This document shows positions 18,657 to 30,540 of a stretch of 64,000 bases of DNA, one piece after another. A program made the position numbers and the translations under genes. How positions within the stretch are numbered: the stretch's first letter is position 1; every line of letters starts with the position of its first letter. This DNA is from Pseudoroseomonas cervicalis (GTDB lineage Bacteria; Pseudomonadota; Alphaproteobacteria; Acetobacterales; Acetobacteraceae). The notes beneath the pieces are model-generated. The model was not told the DNA's origin, ran no database searches, and saw only the letters and a program-made list of their open reading frames with translations. The stretch lies in assembly GCF_030818485.1 (NCBI RefSeq), contig NZ_JAUTAJ010000004.1:3697501-3761500 (forward strand). Reading direction: 5' to 3'.

Positions 18657-19871
18657 ATGAACCGCGTCGACCTGCTGGATTCCCGCACCGCCTGGCTGCG
18701 CCTCGGCGTCGTCGTGGCGCTGGCCACGCTGGGCGGCGTCGGCATGTGGTCGGTGGTGGTGACGCTGCCCTCGCTGCAGACGGAGTTCGGCATCACCCGC
18801 GGCGATGCCTCCATGGTCTACACCCTGGCCATGCTGGGCTTCGGCGCCGGCGGCGTGCTGATGGGGCGGCTGATCGACCGGCACGGCCCGATGCGGCCGC
18901 TGCTGGCGGCGACGGCGATGCTGGGCGGCGGCTATATCCTGGCCGGGCTGGCGCCGGGGCCGGTGGTCTTCACCCTGGCCCAGGCGCTGCTGATCGGCAT
19001 GCTGGGCTCGGCCGCCGCCTTCACCCCGCTGGTGGCCGAGGTGTCGCTGTGGTTCCGCAAGCGGCGCGGTGTCGCGGTGGCCATCGCCGCCTCCGGCAAC
19101 TACCTGGCCGGCGCGATCTGGCCGCCGGTGCTGAGCTGGCTGATCGGCGCCTATGGCTGGCGCACCGCGCATGTCATCGTCGGCCTGGTCTGCCTGGTGA
19201 CGATGGCGCCGCTGGCCCTGCTGCTGCGCGCCCGGGCGCCCGAGATCCCGGCCGGCGCCGGTGCGGGCGAGGGCGGCGAGGGCCGCTCCTTCGGCCTGTC
19301 GCGCAATGCGCTGACCGTGCTGCTCTGCGCCGCCGGGGTGGCCTGCTGCGTCGCCATGGCGATGCCGCAGGTGCATATCGTCGCCTATTGCGGCGATCTC
19401 GGCTATGGCGTGGCGCGCGGGGCGGAGATGCTGTCGCTGATGCTGGCCTGCGGCATCGTCTCCCGCCTGGCCTCGGGCGTGATCGCCGACCGCATCGGCG
19501 GGCTGCGCACCCTGCTGCTGGGCTCGGTGCTGCAGGGGCTGGCGCTGTCGCTGTTCCTGTTCTTCGACGGGCTGGCCTCGCTCTATGTGCTCTCGGCGCT
19601 GTTCGGGCTGGTGCAGGGCGGCATCGTGCCCTCCTACGCCGTCATCGTGCGCGAGAGCTTCCCGGCCTCCGAGGCCGGCACCCGCGTCGGCATCGTGCTG
19701 ATGGCGACGCTGGTCGGCATGGCACTGGGCGGCTGGCTGTCGGGGGTGATCTTCGACCTGACCGGCAGCTACGCGGCCGCCTTCCTCAACGGCATGTTGT
19801 GGAACCTGGCCAATGTGCTGATCATGGTGTCGCTGTTGGCGCGGCGGCGGGCGCGGCTGGCGACGGTGTGA
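18657..19871 (+). CDS. MFS transporter
   Basis: 404 residues with about 12 hydrophobic segments. Start ATG at 18657 (MNRVDLLDSRTAWLRLG) puts the first helix LGVVVALATLGGVGMWSVVV near residue 15. The MFS loop-2 motif appears as MGRLIDRHGPMRPL; SYAVIVRESFPASEAGTRVG is seen in oxalate/formate- and monocarboxylate-type carriers. The central loop carries a short Gly/Ala insert. Located 211 bp after the SsuD-like gene in the same direction; may move a related organic anion (inference). Confidence 0.85.
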   Translation: MNRVDLLDSRTAWLRLGVVVALATLGGVGMWSVVVTLPSLQTEFGITRGDASMVYTLAMLGFGAGGVLMGRLIDRHGPMRPLLAATAMLGGGYILAGLAPGPVVFTLAQALLIGMLGSAAAFTPLVAEVSLWFRKRRGVAVAIAASGNYLAGAIWPPVLSWLIGAYGWRTAHVIVGLVCLVTMAPLALLLRARAPEIPAGAGAGEGGEGRSFGLSRNALTVLLCAAGVACCVAMAMPQVHIVAYCGDLGYGVARGAEMLSLMLACGIVSRLASGVIADRIGGLRTLLLGSVLQGLALSLFLFFDGLASLYVLSALFGLVQGGIVPSYAVIVRESFPASEAGTRVGIVLMATLVGMALGGWLSGVIFDLTGSYAAAFLNGMLWNLANVLIMVSLLARRRARLATV

Positions 19872-20040
19872 GGCGCATCGATGGTGCCGGTCCCGGCGCG
19901 GTGGCCCTTCCGGCGCTCAGGCGAGTTGCCGGCGGGGCTGGTGTGCAAGGGGTGCTGGCCGGCCCGTTGCGCGCGCCAGCCTCGGACCGGCGCGGAGCGG
20001 TGGCGCCAGGCATGGACAACTTCGCGCCTGCAATATAGTC

Positions 20041-20061
20041 TGGAAGAATCCAGATTCTGGA
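20041..20061. promoter_or_regulatory. Small palindromes just upstream of the SGNH-like gene
   Basis: AGAATCCAGATTCTGGA at 20045-20061 holds two overlapping symmetries (AGAATC/GATTCT and TCCAGA/TCTGGA) ending 9 bp before the ATG at 20071. The position could fit a repressor site or a hairpin masking the translation start. No clear ribosome-binding site is visible. Weak support. Confidence 0.25.
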
Positions 20062-20070
20062 CTGAAAACC

Positions 20071-21072
20071 ATGACCAAATTTGTGCTTTTTGGGTTCAGC
20101 ATCTCTGAGCAGAGTTCCGGATTTGCGCCGCTCGTGAAAAATATGGCCGAATCATCCGCAGAAGGACTGGAGTTTTCCTTCAAGGCCATTGGGGGTGCCA
20201 CGTTCAATGTCATCCCTTTTATTGCGGATCGCCTTGATTTTTCTGGCGCCGACTATGCTCTTCTGGAGATTTCGTCCTGCTTGCGCTTTGCGGCCGAACC
20301 GGAGGGCTACCTGCCGCATCTGCAGCGCATTGCCCATCATTGCATGAGCGTGGGCGCCATTCCCTGTTTCATCCATATGATGCGGCGGGCCATCGACTAT
20401 GAAAACGATCCCCTGACCAATGCCATCGACGCCTTTGCGACGGAGCATGGTTATCCGGTGCTGGACCTCGTCCGCCCGATGCTGCGGTTCAAGGAACAGG
20501 GCCTCCTGCTGGACTATCTGAAGGACAGCACGCACACCGCTCCACTCGGTGCCGAATTCTACGCGCGCGAGGTCTTCGCCTTCATGCAGACCCTGGCGGC
20601 TCTCCGGCCGCAGCCCAGCAAGCCTGCCGCACTGCCGGAGGGGGAGGAAGAGCCCGCTTTTGTGCCCATCAGCGAACTGGTCCCGGATGGCACGGAGCTC
20701 AGCCTCTTCCGGCGAGCAAATCTCGAGCTTCCCTATCTTACGATCATGGAAGAGGAAGAGCGGCGCATCCAGCTGCCGGAGCATCACACATTCCGTGGCC
20801 TGCTGACGCTCAAGGGGCCGCGGACCGGGATGATGCAAATCAATTTTCACGATCAAAAAGTAAAAAAGAAGAAAATGATGTTTGATCGGAAGTCATATTA
20901 CAGGAGGTATTCCTACTGGTTTGATCAGAGCATGCCCACCACTTCCTTCTCCGTGAAGCAGCTGTCTGGCTGCCCGCCTGTCGTGCTCGACAAGGGCGTC
21001 GCCTGGACAGGGGGGCGGGAGGCGCATGTGGTGGGCGTGTTGACTGCGCGGCGCAAAACGGCACCTGGCTGA
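20071..21072 (+). CDS. SGNH-hydrolase-like protein, atypical composition
   Basis: 333 residues. The N-terminus MTKFVLFGFSISEQ places a Ser in a block-I-like position, and KDSTHTAPLGAEFYA is a convincing block V (Asp-x-x-His) of SGNH/GDSL esterases. ALLEISSCLRF fits a core strand. The C-terminal third (about residues 225-333) is separate, with a Lys-rich stretch KVKKKKMMFDRKSYYRRY. SGNH proteins of this kind often modify surface polysaccharide, but there is no glycan locus here. Codon choice is visibly more AT-rich than neighbours (CTT, TTT, AAA), suggesting transfer. Family call is tentative. Confidence 0.6.
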   Translation: MTKFVLFGFSISEQSSGFAPLVKNMAESSAEGLEFSFKAIGGATFNVIPFIADRLDFSGADYALLEISSCLRFAAEPEGYLPHLQRIAHHCMSVGAIPCFIHMMRRAIDYENDPLTNAIDAFATEHGYPVLDLVRPMLRFKEQGLLLDYLKDSTHTAPLGAEFYAREVFAFMQTLAALRPQPSKPAALPEGEEEPAFVPISELVPDGTELSLFRRANLELPYLTIMEEEERRIQLPEHHTFRGLLTLKGPRTGMMQINFHDQKVKKKKMMFDRKSYYRRYSYWFDQSMPTTSFSVKQLSGCPPVVLDKGVAWTGGREAHVVGVLTARRKTAPG

Positions 21073-21689
21073 GGCCCGTTCGGGACGGCCAGGCGGGCCA
21101 GCTGGCGCGCCTCGGAGCGCTTCCCCACAGAGCGCCACAATCCATTGGCCCGGCTGGATAGGCGTGTTGCCTGGCCGCACCCCGTCCGGCACTTGCGGCG
21201 GTCGATCCTGTCGCTGCCGCGGCCCTTGTGGATGACCAGCGTCACGCCCTGGAAGGTGCCCAGGTCGGGGCGCTGGTCGGATTCGATGACATGATCGTCC
21301 ACCGTGATGATCTGGCCGCAGCATCAGGCGCTGCCGTCGAAGGTCATGCTGTCCGGCGTGTAGTTGCTGTTGCCCTTGAAGATCAGCAGCAATCCACCAG
21401 AACCGCGCCGGCACCGGCGCAAGTGTGGTTGGAAGATGTCGCGCCGAGGCTGGTTGATGTTCGGCTGCTCGGCCCCGGTGCTGTTGAGGCGCATCCTGCC
21501 CGCGAACAGCCGGTGGTGCAGCAGGCGGTTGAGGGGGCCGCCGAAGCCGTTGATCTTGTCGACATGGCGCCGCTTCTCGCTGGAAACAGGTCGGGCCCGC
21601 CCCGACGCGACGCCGATCGGTTCCTGGCCTATGGGCATTCTGTCTGCCGTCTTTGCCTGGGCTCTAGCCACAGCTTCGGCCAGTGAATT
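21073..21689. other. 617-bp region without a recognised gene
   Basis: No family recognised on either strand. On the minus strand one frame is open from 21671 to about 20925 except for a single TGA at 21324-21326, with a protein-like middle (QIITVDDHVIESDQRPDLG, TLVIHKGRGSDRID), so a decayed gene is possible. However, its 3' end overlaps the SGNH-like gene, which argues against it. Base composition is mixed. It separates the SGNH-like gene from the end of the giant helicase/nuclease gene. Confidence 0.35.
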
Positions 21690-24600
21690 CTACTCAGTCG
21701 CGCTCCGGTCTTGAACGTCTTCCGCCGCCATCAGCAATCCCGCCTGCTGTGTGAGCCTTCCCGCACCCTCCAGGCGCGCCACCGCGGCGGACACAAGCTG
21801 GCGAAGCTGAGCGCTCACCAACTTGAACCCCAGTAGCCGGGGAACGGCGGCCCCGATCTCATCAGGGCTTGCCCCGAGGCCGGTCCGAGCAACCTGAAGA
21901 ACGGCGGCTTCCACTTCCTGAGGCGGCAGAACGTCCAGCTTGCGTAGGGAGGTGGCCAACACACCGCTCCGGTCGCGGACCGCGATCGATTGGCCTGGTA
22001 TCAACAGAAATTCGCCGTCCCGGATGAGCTTGCCCCGCTGCACGCCGACCTCGGCACCCCGTTCCACGGCCGCCTGTATGCGGCCACCGGCACGCTGCAG
22101 GCCCCAGGCGGTGCGCAGCCGCACGACAACCTCATCCAGATGCACGGGGCCTTCTACGGCGACGACCTGCTCAACGAGTTCGGCCATGCGGCCGCTGGCC
22201 ACCTCGTGCATCTCTTGGCCAAGCGGTACCTGCGGCATCGCCTCGCGGTAAGGGGAAGCGCCCACGGCACTTGTTTCGGCGATCTCATTGTCGCCTTCCA
22301 GAACCTGACTTCTCTCGAGGGTCACCACATCGAGGGGCACGGCACGTCCGCCGAGACTGCCAGCCCTCTCCCGCTCCGCCAACTCGGCGCGGGCGGCCTC
22401 GATCGCCATGGCAATCCGCTCCAGCTGCTCCATGGGGCGCTGGAACCAGTCAGATCCCCAGACACGATGGATGATCCAGCCATGGTCCTCCAGCACTGCC
22501 TGCCGCAGGCGATCTCGGTCCCGGGCGGACCGGGAGCTGTGGTAGGCCGCGCCATCGCACTCAATGCCGAGCAGATACCGGCCCGGCCGCTCGGCATCCG
22601 CGATGGCCAAGTCGATGAAGAAGCCGGCAATGCCAACCTGGGGATGGACCTGGTAGCCACGGTCCTGCAGTGCGCGCCCGATCTGCTCCTCCAGAATGCT
22701 GTCTTGCTCCCGGCCGCTTCGATGGGCGACGTCAAGCCTGCCGGTCCGGGCATAGTGCAGGAATAGCTTCAGCGCGAAGACGCCTTTCCCCTTGACGCGC
22801 TCCAGGTCGATGTCCTCGTCCGTGATGGAGGCGAACACCTCGCAACGGCGCTTGGCGCGGCTTATGAGGACGTTCAGGCGCCGCTCGCCGCCATCAGCGC
22901 CAAGCGGGCCGAAGCGCATGGAGAAGGTGCCGTTCGCGTTCCGCCCATAGCCCACCGAGATCATGATGACGTCGCGTTCGTCACCCTGGACGTTCTCCAG
23001 GTTCTTGATGAAGAACGGCTCGCCCGGATGGGAGTGGAAGAACTTCTCCGTATCGGGATTCAGGCGCCGAAGGATTTCGAGCTCGTCCTGGATGGCGCGG
23101 CGCTGGCGGCTGGAGAAGGTGGCGACGCCCAGCGAGTGGCCAGGACTGGTCTTGGCATGGTGGATGACCTCCTGCGCCACCAGCTTGGCTTCGGCGGCAT
23201 TCGTCCCCGTTCCGCCAGAGTCAAACACGCCGTCCGGCACGTGCCGGAAGGTCAGCCCCATTCCCGCTTCGCGCGTAAACGGGCTGGGGACGATGAACAG
23301 TTTGCTCTCGTAGAACTGGTGGTTCGATACCGCGATCAGAGATTGGTGTCGGCTGCGGTAGTGCCAGCGGAGCATGCGCTGAGGCAGGCCGCGTGCCATG
23401 AACAGGCCAAGGATGCTCTCGATGTCGGCAACGGACGCCCCGTCCTCGTCGTCCTCAACGTCGCCGCCAGTCATCTTGGCGAAGAAGCGGGTCGGCGGCA
23501 GCTGGCGCTCGTCGCCAACGACCACAACCTGACGGGATCGGGCGATGGCGCCGAGGGCGTCTACTGGCTGGATCTGGCTGGCCTCGTCCATGACCAGCAG
23601 GTCGAAGCTCATCGTGCCGGGCGTCAGGAACTGCGCGACCGAGAGCGGGCTCATCATCATGACAGGCTTCAACGCCTGGATGGCAGGTCCGGCGCGCTGG
23701 ACGAGCTGGCGGATTGGCATGTGACCGCGGCGCCGGGCAATCTCCGCCCGCAGAACGCCCACAGGCCCCATGCCCACCTGGGCCGGAATCCGGCTGTGGT
23801 GCGCGCGGACGACCTCCAGCCGGGCGGCGTCGATGCGTTGCAGATCGAGCTCGGCGAACTCCCGGGCTCTGGCGCCGTGCAGTGCGCCGTCAAAGCGGCC
23901 GAGTTCCGGGTCCGCCCCCACCAGATTGGCCAGCAGGGCCTCGTAATAAGCCATCTGGAAGGAGGGGAGGGCATCGGTGGGTGCCAGGCGACCGTCCTGC
24001 AGGCGCTGCACGAGGGGCGTCAGGCCTGCCGCGCGGGGCGCGGTCGGCGCGTTCCCGATAGGACACCCATTTCGAGAGCTGTTCACGATGGGCCAGCCAT
24101 TCCCGCAGCCGCGTGGCGAGCTCGACCAAGGGCAGGACGTCCAGTCTTTCCTTGCCGAATAGCGAGGCCATGTCGGCCCTGAGCGAGGCGAACACCTCCT
24201 CTATGTCCTTGACCAGCTCCTGCTGGCCGGTTTCGACGCGCTGCAGGGTTTCGATGAGCTCGCCACGGCCGGCGACGCGGGACGCCAGTTCCCGGATGTC
24301 TTGGTTCGACATTATCCACTGCGCCGCCTTGGCCAGCCCGCGCCAGTCGGACCGCTCGCCTTTCCAAGCGCGGCCGAAGGCTGCAGCGCCAAGCGATGCG
24401 CTGTCCTCGATGGCGCGCGATGCATCCTGGCGGGCGGCGATGCGGCGCAGGATTTCCAGCCGATCCGGCAATTGGACGGCGGCGGGCGCCGCAGCACAGG
24501 CCACCTCATCCGCTTCAGCTAGGGAGATAATCCTGGCGGCCAGATCCGGCAGCACCGCCCGCTCATCCGACATGCCTTCGCCGAACAGGGACGAGGCGCC

Positions 24601-27270
24601 GCCACCCGCCTCGGTCCGCAAGGAGACCAGCCTCCCACGGACCTCGGTGTAGAGTGCCTTCAACGCGCTCGTCATCTGCGACAGCGCGCTGCGCTGGGGC
24701 GTGCGGCCCGCGATCATCCGCGGTTCGGCGCCCAGGCCCCGCAGCGTGCGCATCCAGTCCACCAGGGCGATGAGGGGCGCTGAAGCCGACTTCTCGCCGC
24801 GCCAATCGGCGCCGAACGCCGACTTCCCGAACTCGTGCCCCTCCCTGATGGTGCGAATGGCCGCCTGACCCTTGGACAGCGTGTCCAACCGCTCCAGAAG
24901 TTCAGGCAGCGGCGCGTTCGGGTCACGGACAAGCGTGCGCAGCAGGGCGTTGGCTTGCCGCCACTCGCCATTCAGCATCTTGAGGAAACCGGTGTGCGTT
25001 GCCAGCGCCTGCCGGGCGCGGCTGACATCGGTCGTCCAGGCCGCATCGAGGAGGCTGTCGCCCAGCGACGCCTTTGCCCGCTCGAGCGAGGCGACGGCTT
25101 CCGCCAGATCACCGGCCTGCTCGACCCCATGGTCCCACACCGTGGCGGCGAAGGCTTCAGGGCTGGCATCGGGTGCGGCCGCCACTCGCTCGCCGGTGGC
25201 AATCAGGCGCTCGAGGCTGGCCAGGGTGCGCTCGCCGCCGGGGCGGCCCAGTTCGGCATCCAACTGGTCGGCGCCCGCCAGCAGCCGAGGCAGCGCGCCC
25301 CGCAACTGCCGGACATGGTCGAAGGCCGCGGCACCAAAGGCAGGCGGCAGGCTGGCGAAAGCGGTGATCGCGTCCGTGACTGAGGCTTCCAGACCGGCGG
25401 GAGTTACCCGCCCCTCAAGGCCAGCGGAAAACCGGTCGAAATCGTGGCCTGTGGCCAGCAGGCGCATCACCTCCCCGGCCTTGTCGGACCAGTGTGGCCA
25501 GCCTAGGGCGGCCGGGTCCATGTCGGGGGCCGAGGCGACGCGGCGCCCGAGGGCGGTGAGCCGTTGGGCGGCGGCAAAGCTGGGCGGCATGTCGGCCTCT
25601 AGCCCTTGCGCCAGTTCAGCCTGCATGGCGTTCCAGCCGCCGAGCTGGTGCAGCAACGCGGTCAGGCGGACCATCAGCCGCTCGACGTTTGTCGGCAGAA
25701 CGACATCCAGCCCGACCCCGCGCCAGGGATGCCGGTCGGGCAGCCCGATGTCGAGGACGCGCTCCGCCATCTCGCCGACCAGCGCCTGACGATCGGCGAC
25801 ATCCTCCCGGCTCCAGCTCGGCGCGGCGGGCAAGTCGAAATCAACCGGGCGGCGCCCATCCTGCTGCAGACGGGCCAGCTGACCGAACACCTGATATGGG
25901 GTCAGCCCGGCCACGGGGTGGACACGGTGGATCCGTTCGACATGCGCGTTCAGCACGTCCCGGGCTTCTGTGAGGCGCCGGGTCAGCGCGTCCGGCCTGT
26001 CCCCCTTCGGAGTGCCGAGATTCCAGGTCCGCCGTAGCTCATCCAGGAAAGAGCGCTTATTGGCCTTGTTGCTGTGCAGTTCGAGGCAGGCATCCCCCAG
26101 GCCCGCCATGTCAAGGCGGCGCTTCACCACCTCAAGGGCCGCCATCTTTTCGGCCACGAACAGCACGGTCTTACCGTCGGCGATGGCGGAGGCGATGATG
26201 TTGGAGATGGTCTGCGACTTGCCCGTGCCGGGCGGGCCCTGGATGACCAGGTTGCGCCCCTGACGAACATCGTGGACGGCCAGCGTCTGGGAACTGTCGC
26301 AATCGACGATGTGCAGCATCTCGGCCGGGGCGATATGCCGATCGATCGGCGTGTCCTCGTGCAGCAACTCCTGGGCGCCATCGAAACCGTCCGCGAGCAG
26401 GGCACGGATCATGGGGCGGTCGGCGATGGTCTCGTTCTGTGGCCAGTTCGCCGGGTCCAGATCCCGGTACATCAGGAATTTGGCGAAGGAGAAGAAGCCG
26501 AGGACGATGTCGTCCGGTTTGACCTCCCATCCCTCCTTGGTCTCGATCGCCTTGGCGACCTCGTCAAAATAGGCGGCCGGATCGAAATCCTCGCCAGGGT
26601 CCAGCTCCGGGAGCTTCAGGGTGTGAATCCGGTCCAGATAGGCTTCGAGGGACAGATTGGCCGACAGATCCTCTGGCCGGGCGCGGAGCCGGAAGCGTTC
26701 CCCAGCCGTGCCGCGCTCCAGGGTGACCGGCACCAGCACCAGCGGCGCGTGGCGGATGTTCGCCGGGTTCTGCGGGTCGATCCATTTCAGCAGGCCAAGG
26801 GCGAGGTAGAGGACGTTGACGCCTTGCTCCTCCTCCAGGGTCCGGGCGTCCCCGTAGAGGTCCAGCAGTCGCTTCTGCAGGCCCTTGGATGTCATGCGGG
26901 TCTGCAGCCTGGTGTCCGCGTGACGGCTGGCGGTGCCCCGCTCCTCGAGGGTCTCGCTCTCCTCCGGCTGGGGCAGCTCGGGCAGGAAGAGCTCTGCCTC
27001 GGCCTTGGTCTTCGTATCAGCCTCGGCCTTCTCCTGGGCCGTCTCGCGGCCGGGGAGGAAGATGAGCGCCTTCCCGTCACGGACCAGCAGGCGAAACACC
27101 TCGGCGGACCGCTCGTCGACCACGTCAACCGTCCGGGCGGTCTGGGAGAACCTGGGAACGTTCAGGAGGCGGTTGCGCGCCGACATATCCAGAAGCTCGG
27201 CCCGTGCCCTTTCCAGCTTGGTGAGGATTGGGAGGTCGCCCTGGAACACCGAAACAGGCGCATCCGCCAT
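21690..27270 (-). CDS. DUF4011 / SF1 helicase / Vsr-like nuclease / DUF3320 giant protein (Hhe-like defence), one-base frameshift
   Basis: About 1859 residues once one base is removed from GGGG at 24035-24038; as written it splits into a 1126-residue N-part (stop 23890) and a C-part. Order: DUF4011 (LLDMSARNRLLN near residue 27, to about 210); Walker A GPPGTGKS at 344-351; long helical insert; Walker B LLVMDEASQ near 1226; GDERQLPP; LNVLISRAKRR; Vsr/MTES_1575-like endonuclease with FIDLAIADAE and LGIECDGAAYHSS (about 1550-1610); DUF3320 at the end. Helicase-Vsr proteins of this type include the antiphage Hhe group (from memory of published defence screens). It stands alone between unrelated genes, with composition somewhat unlike its surroundings. 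Cytoplasmic DNA translocase-nuclease is inferred. Confidence 0.82.
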
Positions 27271-27425
27271 GCTGAGTACCGCCGGAAAAATGTTCCCATA
27301 CTGTTACAGATGGCCCCGGGAGCTGCAAGCGCCCCGGGGCAGGCTCAGTCCTCAAGGGTGATGCTTGCCCCTGAAACGACGAGCAGCCGGAGCGTTGCGC
27401 GCGGTCAGCGGAGCGGGGCTGATCA
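27271..27425. promoter_or_regulatory. Gap between RND pump gene and giant helicase gene
   Basis: GCCCCGGG at 27313-27320 pairs with CCCGGGGC at 27333-27340 to give an 8-bp GC stem with a 12-base loop. On the minus strand it lies about 85 bp after the RND stop and 45 bp before the helicase start, so it may terminate pump transcription. Between it and the start is a short AT-rich stretch (27291-27306) that could hold a promoter for the helicase gene; no clear consensus is seen. Confidence 0.35.
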
Positions 27426-30400
27426 TCACCGCCCCGGCGCCCCCAAGGCCTGTGCGGATTGCGCCACCGGCGCCGCGCCCGGCGCCCGGTCCACCTCCGG
27501 CCGCACGCGGAACCAGATGGCATAGAGCGCGGGCAGGAATACCAGGATCAGCACCGTGCCCACCGCCGTGCCGCCGATCAGCGTGTAGGCCATGGACCCC
27601 CAGAACACCGAATGCGTCAGCGGGATGAAGGCGAGCACCGCCGCCAGCGCGGTGAGGATCACGGGCCGCGCGCGCTGCACCGTCGCCTCGACGATGGCCT
27701 GGTAGGGTGACAGCCCCGCCGCCTCATTGTCATGGATCTGGCCGATCAGGATCAGGGTGTTGCGCATCAGGATGCCCGCCAGCCCGATCAGCCCGAGGAT
27801 GGCGTTGAAGCCGAAGGGCTGGCCGAACAGCAGCAGCACCGGCACCGCCCCCACCAGGCCGAGCGGCGCCGTCAGCATCACCAGGGCGGTGGCCGCGAAG
27901 GAGCGGACCTGCAGCATGATGACGGCCAGCATCAGCGCGATCATGAGCGGGAAGACCGCCGCCAGCGCCGCATTCGCCTTGGCCGATTCCTCGATATTGG
28001 CCGCCGTCTCGATCCGGTAGCCCGGCGGCAGGGAGGCGCGCAGCGGCGCCAGCGCCGCGATGATCTGCTGCGACACCTCGGGCGGCTGCACACCCTCCGC
28101 CACATCGCCGCGCACGGTGACGGTCGGCACCCGGTCCCGCCGCCATTGCAGCGGGCTTTCCATGCGCATCTCCAGCCGGCCGATCTGCTCCAGCGGGATG
28201 ATGCCGCCGCTGCGGGAGGTCAGCGTCAGCTCGCCCAGCCGGGCCGGATCGAGGCGCGTCGGCCCGGCGCTGCGGGCGACCACCTCCACGCTGCGGATGT
28301 CCTCGCGCATCTGCGTCACCGTGACGCCGGAGAGCAGGAATTGCAGCTGCTGCGCCGCCTCGGCCGGGGACAGGCCGATCAGCCGCAGCCGGTCCTGGTC
28401 GAGCACGATATGCGCGGTCGGGCTGCGGGCGCCCCAATCCTGGTCCACCCGCCGCATCTGCGGGTTCTGCCGCATGATCTCCTGCGCCTGCCCGGCGATG
28501 CGCAGCACCTCGGACGCCTCCAGGCCCATGACGCGGAAGGCCACGGGGAAGGGCGAATAGGGGCCGAAGACCAGCTGAGTGACGCGCAGATCCGCCTCCG
28601 GCGCCAGGCCCGTGGCGATGCGCGCGCGCAGCCGGTGCTTCAGCGCCTCGCGCGCCGCGGCCGAGGGCGTCAGGATCACGATCTTGGCGAAGGCCGGGTC
28701 CGGCAGCTCCGGCGACATGGAGAAGAAGAAGCGCGGCGCGCCCTGCCCGAAATAGCTGGTCACGATGCGGGCCTCCGGCTGCTGCTGCAGCCAGGCCTCG
28801 ACCTTCGCCGCCGCCGCGCCGGTCGCGCCGATGCTGCTGCCCTGGGGCAGGCGGAGCTCGACCAGCAATTCCGGCCGGTCGGATTGCGGGAAGAATTGCT
28901 GCTTCACCGCGCCCATCCCCGCCCCCGCCAGGCCGAGCGACAGCAGCACAAGCCCGGCCACCAGAAATTTGCGCCGCACCGCCCAGACGATCGCCGCGCG
29001 CAGCATCCGGTAGCCGCGCGTCTCGTAGAGCGCCGCATGGCCGCCCGGCAGCGGCGCGGGCTTCGGCAGCATCACCACGCCCAGATAGGGGGTGAAGGTC
29101 ACGGCCACGACCCAGGAGGCCATCAGGGCGAAGCCCACGATCCAGAAGATGTTGCCGGCATATTCGCCCGCGCTGGACTGGGCGAAGCCCACCGGCATCA
29201 GCCCGATCACCGTCACGACCGTGCCGGAGAGCATCGGCGCCGCGGTGTGGCTCCAGGCGAAGGCGGCGGCGGCGATGCGGTCCATGCCCTCCTCCATCTT
29301 CACCACCATGATCTCGATGGCGATGATGGCATCGTCCACCAGCAGGCCGAGCGAGAGGATCAGCGCGCCGAGGGTGATGCGGTCGAACACCCGGCCGGTG
29401 CCCAGCATGATGACGAAGACGATGGCCAGGGTGAGCGGCACGGCGGCGGCGACGATGATGCCGGCGCGCCAGCCCAGGCTGAGGAAGCTGACCAGCAGCA
29501 CCACACCGAGCGCCATGACGAACTTCACCATGAACTCGCCGACCGCGCCGTCGATGTTGACGGCCTGGTCGCTGATCTTGCTGAGCGACAGGCCGAGCGG
29601 CAGCCCCTCCTGGATGGCCGCCACCTCCCGCTCCAGCGCCGCGCCGAGCGCCAGCCCGTTCCATCCCTCCTGCATGACCACGCCGAGCGCCATGGCGGGC
29701 TCGCCATCATGGCGGATCAGGAAGCTCGCCGGGTCCTCGTAGCCGCGGCGGATCTCGGCGACATCGGACAGGCGCAGGTTGCGGCCGCCGACCACGATGG
29801 GCGTCGCGGCGATCGATTCGACGCTGTCATAGGCGCCGTCGAGACGGATCGGCAGCTGCGGACCCCGGGTCTCCACCGAGCCGGCCGGAGAGAGCAGGTT
29901 CTGCCGCTCCAGCGCCGCGAAGATGTCCTGCGCAGCGATGCCGAGCGCGGCCAGGCGCGGATAGGAGAATTCGACGAAGACGCGCTCCGGCCGCTCCCCC
30001 AGGATGTCCACCTTCTTCACGCCGGGCACATGCAGCAAGCCGCTGCCGGATGGCCTCCGCCTGCCGCGTCAGCAGGCGCGGCGGCAGGCCGGGCGCCTTC
30101 AGCGCGTAGAGGCCGAAGGTCACGTCCGAATACTCGTCATTGACGAAGGGGCCGATGGCGCCGGGCGGCAGGCGCCGCGCCTCGTCGCCGAGCTTCTTGC
30201 GGGCCTGGTAGAACTGCTCCTGCACCTCTGCCGGCGGCGTGGTGTCGCGCAGCGTCAGCGTCATGAAGACCAGGCCGGGGCGCGTCATGGTCTCGACCCG
30301 GTCATACCAGCGCAGCTCCTGCAGGCGCTTCTCCAGCGGCTCGGCGACGAGGTCCTGCATCTGCTGCGCCGTGGCGCCGGGCCAGGCCGCCTGCACGGTC

Positions 30401-30540
30401 AGCACCTTGATGGTGAAGGCGGGGTCCTCGGCGCGGCCGAGCTTGAGGAAGGCGAAGGCGCCGGCGAGCGCGATCATCAGGATCAGGAACAGCGTCACCG
30501 GGCGCTCGCGCACCGCGAGCGCCGACAGGTTCAGGCTCAT
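27426..30540 (-). CDS. RND efflux transporter permease, one-base frameshift
   Basis: About 1037 residues after removing one base at AA 30037-30038, the standard AcrB/CzcA-type length. N-part from ATG 30540: MSLNLSALAVRERPVTLFLI (first helix), LTVQAAWPGATAQQMQDLV; C-part: LHVPGVKKVDILGERPERV onward, with the membrane motif LVDDAIIAIEIMVVKMEEG and the last helices ending before 27426. At the break the frame should read RQRLLHVPGVKKV. It is a proton-driven inner-membrane pump whose periplasmic partner is encoded just before it (4-bp overlap at 30537-30540). No outer-membrane channel gene is present. Probably repressed by the MarR protein at 31781. Confidence 0.84.

Noticed and set aside
20925..21671. 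Possible minus-strand gene with one internal TGA
   Set aside because: Its end overlaps a better-supported gene and no family is recognisable; reported only as a gap note.
27732..30143. 803-codon plus-strand frame over the RND pump
   Set aside because: Shadow of the pump gene; composition Arg/His/Gln-rich, no domains.
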